A DNA stretch of 51,704 nt from Candidatus Bipolaricaulota bacterium. Its GTDB lineage: Bacteria > Bipolaricaulota > Bipolaricaulia > UBA7950 > UBA9294. The translations under genes and the position numbers were made by a program. Below, in pieces: positions 48,835 to 51,704 of the stretch (positions are counted from its first letter, which is position 1; the number at the start of each line of letters is the position of its first letter). The stretch lies in NCBI GenBank assembly GCA_028277345.1, contig JANQGM010000032.1:1-51704 (forward strand). The letters are read 5' to 3'. Below the pieces are notes generated by a model, which was not told where the DNA came from, did no database searches, and saw only the letters and a program-made list of their open reading frames with translations.

Positions 48835-49953
48835 ATGACCTGGATTATTCTGGCCAACGCGAAGAAGCGAAAGGCTCGCGTCGTCATGACGGTCAGCGGG
48901 ATTGCCATCGGAGTGGCGACGCTATTTGCATTGCTCGCCCTGAGTGCGGGGATCGAACAGGCGCTCGATCGCGAGATCAGCGGTATGGGCGCCCACATTC
49001 TCTTGCTGCCGAAGGGCTGTCCATACGAACTGACGCTGTCGCTCATGCAAGGCTCCGATGCGTTCGAGCACATTCCGATCGATGTGCTTCCCGAGATTCG
49101 CGCAGTTGACAATGTGGACGTTGCGGTTCCTGTCGTGGTTGGAAAGGCCAAGATCAACGGCCAGCTCGCCTCACTCTACGGCACGACGGATGCGATCTTG
49201 GACGTTCGGCAATGGGAGATTGCTACCCTGGAAGGCGTCGTGTTGGGAAGCGATGCTGCGGAGAAGCTGTCGCTGGCCGTGGGCGATGTCATCACCATCA
49301 GCCTTTACAGCGACGTTCAAATGGAAGTGACGAGGATTCTCGAACCGACCTATGGCCGTGACGATACCTTCATCTTCGTCCCTATCGAGGTGGCTCAACT
49401 CGTCTTGGGGCTTGACGGCCGGCTGAGTGCGGTGCTCATTCGAACCGAGGTGGTCTCGGATTCCACCAAGACGCAGTACGCGTTGGGACGGATGTCGGAT
49501 ATCCAGGCCGTTCCGCCGTCGGACATCTTCGAGAGGCTGATGGAGCTGTTCGCTTCCATCAAGCAGACACTCATTCTCATTACCGGCATCGCCATTGTGG
49601 CGGGCGTAATGACGACCATGAACACCATGACCATGGCCGTCTTCGAACGGAAGAAGGAAATCGGCATCCTGAGAGCGTTGGGGTCGACCAAGATGAACGT
49701 CTTCAAGCTGTTCGTGACCGAATCGCTCTTTTTGTCGCTCATCGGCGGGGTGGTTGGTCTCGTTGCCGGCTATGTGGCAACGTTGTTCTTGCCGAACAAC
49801 AGCGGCTTCGGATTGGAAGCGACGCCCGTGTTCTCGGCGTGGACCATCCTCATCTGCCTGATCGTCGCCATGGTCGTCGGCGTTGCATCGTCGCTGTATC
49901 CGGCGATGAATGCGGCGCGAACACAACCCATCAAGACACTGAGGGAACTATGA
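48835..49953 (+). CDS. MacB/FtsX-like ABC permease
   Basis: A 372-residue membrane protein with the type VII ABC permease layout: one helix near the N-terminus (ARVVMTVSGIAIGVATLFALLALSAG, position only), a large external domain (about 45-245) and three helices in the last third, with the FtsX motif MTMAVFERKKEIGILRALGSTKMNVFKLF. Such proteins drive mechanical export or lipoprotein and peptide handling across the envelope, not classical import. It overlaps the ATPase start by four bases (ATGA). Confidence 0.9.
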   Translation: MTWIILANAKKRKARVVMTVSGIAIGVATLFALLALSAGIEQALDREISGMGAHILLLPKGCPYELTLSLMQGSDAFEHIPIDVLPEIRAVDNVDVAVPVVVGKAKINGQLASLYGTTDAILDVRQWEIATLEGVVLGSDAAEKLSLAVGDVITISLYSDVQMEVTRILEPTYGRDDTFIFVPIEVAQLVLGLDGRLSAVLIRTEVVSDSTKTQYALGRMSDIQAVPPSDIFERLMELFASIKQTLILITGIAIVAGVMTTMNTMTMAVFERKKEIGILRALGSTKMNVFKLFVTESLFLSLIGGVVGLVAGYVATLFLPNNSGFGLEATPVFSAWTILICLIVAMVVGVASSLYPAMNAARTQPIKTLREL

Positions 49954-50612
49954 ACATTAAACTGAACGCCGTATCCAAGGCCTATGGACAAGGCGGTGCC
50001 CAGTTTTGGGCCTTGCAGGACGCGAACGTCACCGCGGCCAGCGGAGACTTCATTGCCATTGTTGGTCCTTCTGGCTCTGGAAAATCGACCTTGTTACACA
50101 TCCTTGGATGTCTCGACAAGCCGACGACAGGAGAAGTCACGGTCGATGGTCAGTCCATTTCCAATCTTCCCGATCGGCAGATGAGCCGCATCCGCAGGGA
50201 TCAGATCGGATTTGTGTTTCAGCAGTATTTCCTGAATCAGTCGATGACGGCGCTGCAGAACGTCTTGCTCCCCCTCCAGCTGGCCGGCGTCCGCGAGGGG
50301 AAGAAAAAAGCGGCGGCTGCGCTGAACACGGTTGGATTGGAAAGCAAGCTGGATTCCTATCCCGCGGAACTGTCGGGTGGCGAACAACAGCGCGTCGCCA
50401 TTGCACGCGCGCTCGCCAACGACCCCGACATCGTCCTTGCGGACGAACCGACAGGCTCGCTCGACTCGAAGACAGGAAAGACGGTCTTGGACATGCTGAT
50501 CGCGCTCAACGAAGACAGCGCTCTCGGCGTTGTGATGGTGACGCATGACGAAGCCGTCGCGGAACGCGCGCACGAGAAGATTCACATTCTGGATGGGAGG
50601 ATCAATGAGTAA
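49950..50612 (+). CDS. ABC ATPase (MacB/LolD type)
   Basis: A 220-residue ATPase pairing with the upstream permease. Walker A is GPSGSGKST (39-47), the signature is LSGGEQQR, and Walker B with the following segment is [17 protein letters not shown], the pattern of LolD/MacB/FtsE ATPases. The switch His is in [12 protein letters not shown]. The ATG overlaps the permease stop, and the next gene starts 8 nt before its end. Confidence 0.93.
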   Translation: MNIKLNAVSKAYGQGGAQFWALQDANVTAASGDFIAIVGPSGSGKSTLLHILGCLDKPTTGEVTVDGQSISNLPDRQMSRIRRDQIGFVFQQYFLNQSMTALQNVLLPLQLAGVREGKKKAAAALNTVGLESKLDSYPAELSGGEQQRVAIARALANDPDIVLADEPTGSLDSKTGKTVLDMLIALNEDSALGVVMVTHDEAVAERAHEKIHILDGRINE

Positions 50613-51183
50613 GACAGTTTGGATCATTGGGGCAGTGATTGTCGTAGGAATCGGCGTCGCAGCTGGGCTTATCTTTGCTGGCGGTGGAGGGGACTCGGCG
50701 AGTTCCAATGCTCCCGCGAAGGGCAGTGGTGTCGAGTCCGTGGCCACGGCGCCCGCCGTCGAAACGCCTCAGATGGCTCAAGACGTCGAGCCTGTTGCTG
50801 AACAAGACGTCGAGCCCGTTGCTGTAACAGAACCGGTGGACGTTCCCGAACAGCCTGTGGGCGAGGCGATGAACGAAGTCATGGACGGCGAGCAGTTCTA
50901 CACCGTGGCGAACATCGATACGTTGATGGCCAACGCCTCCATGTATGCCAACCAGGAAGTCGTTGTGACAGGAACGATCGTCACCCAGTGCATCCGCGGA
51001 TGTCAATTCTCGCTTGAGGACGGCACCGGCGTGGTGGCCGTTGAACTTGTGGATGAGGCCCTGGAAAAGATCCTCGAGCGCGGAAGCGTTGGAAAGAAGG
51101 TCGAAGTGCGTGGCATCCTCGAACGCAGCCCTCGCTTGTTGATCGTTGTGGAAGAACCTGAGAACTGGAGATATCTCGACTAG
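50605..51183 (+). CDS. Membrane-anchored OB-fold protein
   Basis: A 192-residue protein with one N-terminal membrane segment (about 5-26), a low-complexity Pro/Val/Glu linker (about 30-90, with two copies of QDVEPVA) and a C-terminal OB-fold-like domain (QEVVVTGTIVTQCIRGCQFSLEDGTG...KKVEVRGIL). The two Cys in CIRGC could form a disulfide or bind metal. It overlaps the ATPase gene, so it is likely an accessory periplasmic subunit of this ABC system. The exact family is not recognised. Confidence 0.65.
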   Translation: MSKTVWIIGAVIVVGIGVAAGLIFAGGGGDSASSNAPAKGSGVESVATAPAVETPQMAQDVEPVAEQDVEPVAVTEPVDVPEQPVGEAMNEVMDGEQFYTVANIDTLMANASMYANQEVVVTGTIVTQCIRGCQFSLEDGTGVVAVELVDEALEKILERGSVGKKVEVRGILERSPRLLIVVEEPENWRYLD

Positions 51184-51185
51184 GT

Positions 51186-51629
51186 CTAGGCAGTCGATCC
51201 TTCAGGATCCAACTCGAGGGCTTCCTGCATCAGGTCATGTAGGGTAATCGAATCGAGGAAGTCCTCCATGGAGCGCGAAAGGCGTCCCCACAAACGATGG
51301 GTGACGCAAAAGTCGGTTCGCGAACAAGGTGTCTCATCCTCTTCCAAGACGCAATGCACGAGCGCGAGCGGCCCCTCGATGGCTCGGAGAACATCGCTGG
51401 CACGGATGTCCTCGCAGGATTTGGCGAGACAATAGCCGCCTCCCGGTCCCTTGACCCCGATCAGCAGGTTGGCTGACACCAATTTGCGAGAGATCTGAGC
51501 AACGTAATTGGCCGAAATCTCCTGACGACGGGCGATATCATGACGAAGAACGGGCCCCTTCTCTTGGTTGAGACCCACATCAACCATCGTGCGAAGCGCA
51601 TAGCGAACTTGAGTTGGAATCCGAATCAT
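51186..51629 (-). CDS. Rrf2-family regulator with Fe-S type cysteines
   Basis: A 147-residue regulator with an N-terminal winged helix (MIRIPTQVRYALRTMVDVGL...ISANYVAQISRKLVSANLL). Three cysteines, Cys93, Cys102 and Cys108, lie in HCVLEEDETPCSRTDFC, the place where IscR-type members bind a 2Fe-2S cluster, though the first spacing is wider. It is therefore a candidate redox or iron-sulfur sensor. ATG 51629 has GAGGAG upstream. It faces the ABC/OB-fold operon tail to tail, so control of that operon is not implied; its own downstream targets are unknown. Confidence 0.88.
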   Translation of the reverse strand: MIRIPTQVRYALRTMVDVGLNQEKGPVLRHDIARRQEISANYVAQISRKLVSANLLIGVKGPGGGYCLAKSCEDIRASDVLRAIEGPLALVHCVLEEDETPCSRTDFCVTHRLWGRLSRSMEDFLDSITLHDLMQEALELDPEGSTA

Positions 51630-51704
51630 CCATTCTCCTCTGCTCGACCTTTCTCCTGCATAGTAGGGGGCTGGTGCGCTTCCGTCCAGTTCTGGCAATC
51701 GGTC

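Overview
The window reads as one contig of a free-living, probably anaerobic, moderately GC-rich bacterium. Evidence includes PKD-domain lipoproteins, SpoVG, MutS2 with an Smr tail, a Lon-like AAA protease, a glycyl radical enzyme (anaerobic biochemistry) and a Fur-controlled Feo ferrous-iron operon. Several genes have a -10 box only 6-8 nt before the start codon and no Shine-Dalgarno sequence, which suggests leaderless transcripts. The phylum cannot be fixed from sequence alone; a deep-branching candidate lineage such as Bipolaricaulota/Acetothermia is my low-confidence guess. No insertion sequences, CRISPR arrays, rRNA or phage genes were seen.

Layout. 0.5-4.3 kb: three PKD lipoproteins amid palindrome-rich spacers. 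4.3-11 kb: Lon-like protease, secreted phospholipase D-like protein, NfeD-type membrane protease, CARDB-type exported protein. 11-15 kb: SagB-type nitroreductase, DMT exporter, a fourth PKD lipoprotein, a decayed flavoprotein disulfide reductase, a small unknown, a C_GCAxxG_C_C protein. 15-18.4 kb: feoA-fur-feoB with a Fur box inside the feoA promoter, divergent from an endonuclease III-like glycosylase. 18.4-25.1 kb: glycerate 2-kinase, MATE exporter, DMT exporter, mutS2, spoVG and tRNA-Gln(UUG). 25.1-25.5 kb: modular palindromic repeats carrying copies of the tRNA 3' end.

25.5-47.6 kb is the metabolic island. A minus-strand set (acyl-CoA thioesterase/BAAT-type hydrolase, exported amidohydrolase, cytosolic amidohydrolase, GntR/FCD regulator) diverges from a plus-strand operon-like run: peptide-type ABC binding protein and two permeases without ATPases, C45 acyltransferase-like hydrolase, M24 peptidase, FrdA-like flavoprotein, a 2Fe-2S protein, an M24-like protein without metal ligands, an ATC-hydrolase family protein, then an XRE-cupin regulator. 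Facing it is a hydroxyproline cluster: proline racemase-type trans-3-hydroxyproline dehydratase (second Cys replaced by Thr), OCD/mu-crystallin-type pyrroline-2-carboxylate reductase, two-subunit AcnX (cis-3-hydroxyproline dehydratase candidate), and a HypD-like glycyl radical enzyme with its activase. The 3-hydroxyproline branches would converge on L-proline. Together with peptide uptake and Xaa-Pro-type peptidases, this suggests scavenging of hydroxyproline-containing peptides (inference). The glycyl radical enzyme has Cys-Val-Thr where HypD has Cys-Val-Glu, so its reaction may be different or new.

47.8-51.7 kb: an exported unknown, a MacB-like permease and ATPase, an OB-fold membrane-anchored protein, and a facing Rrf2 regulator with three conserved cysteines.
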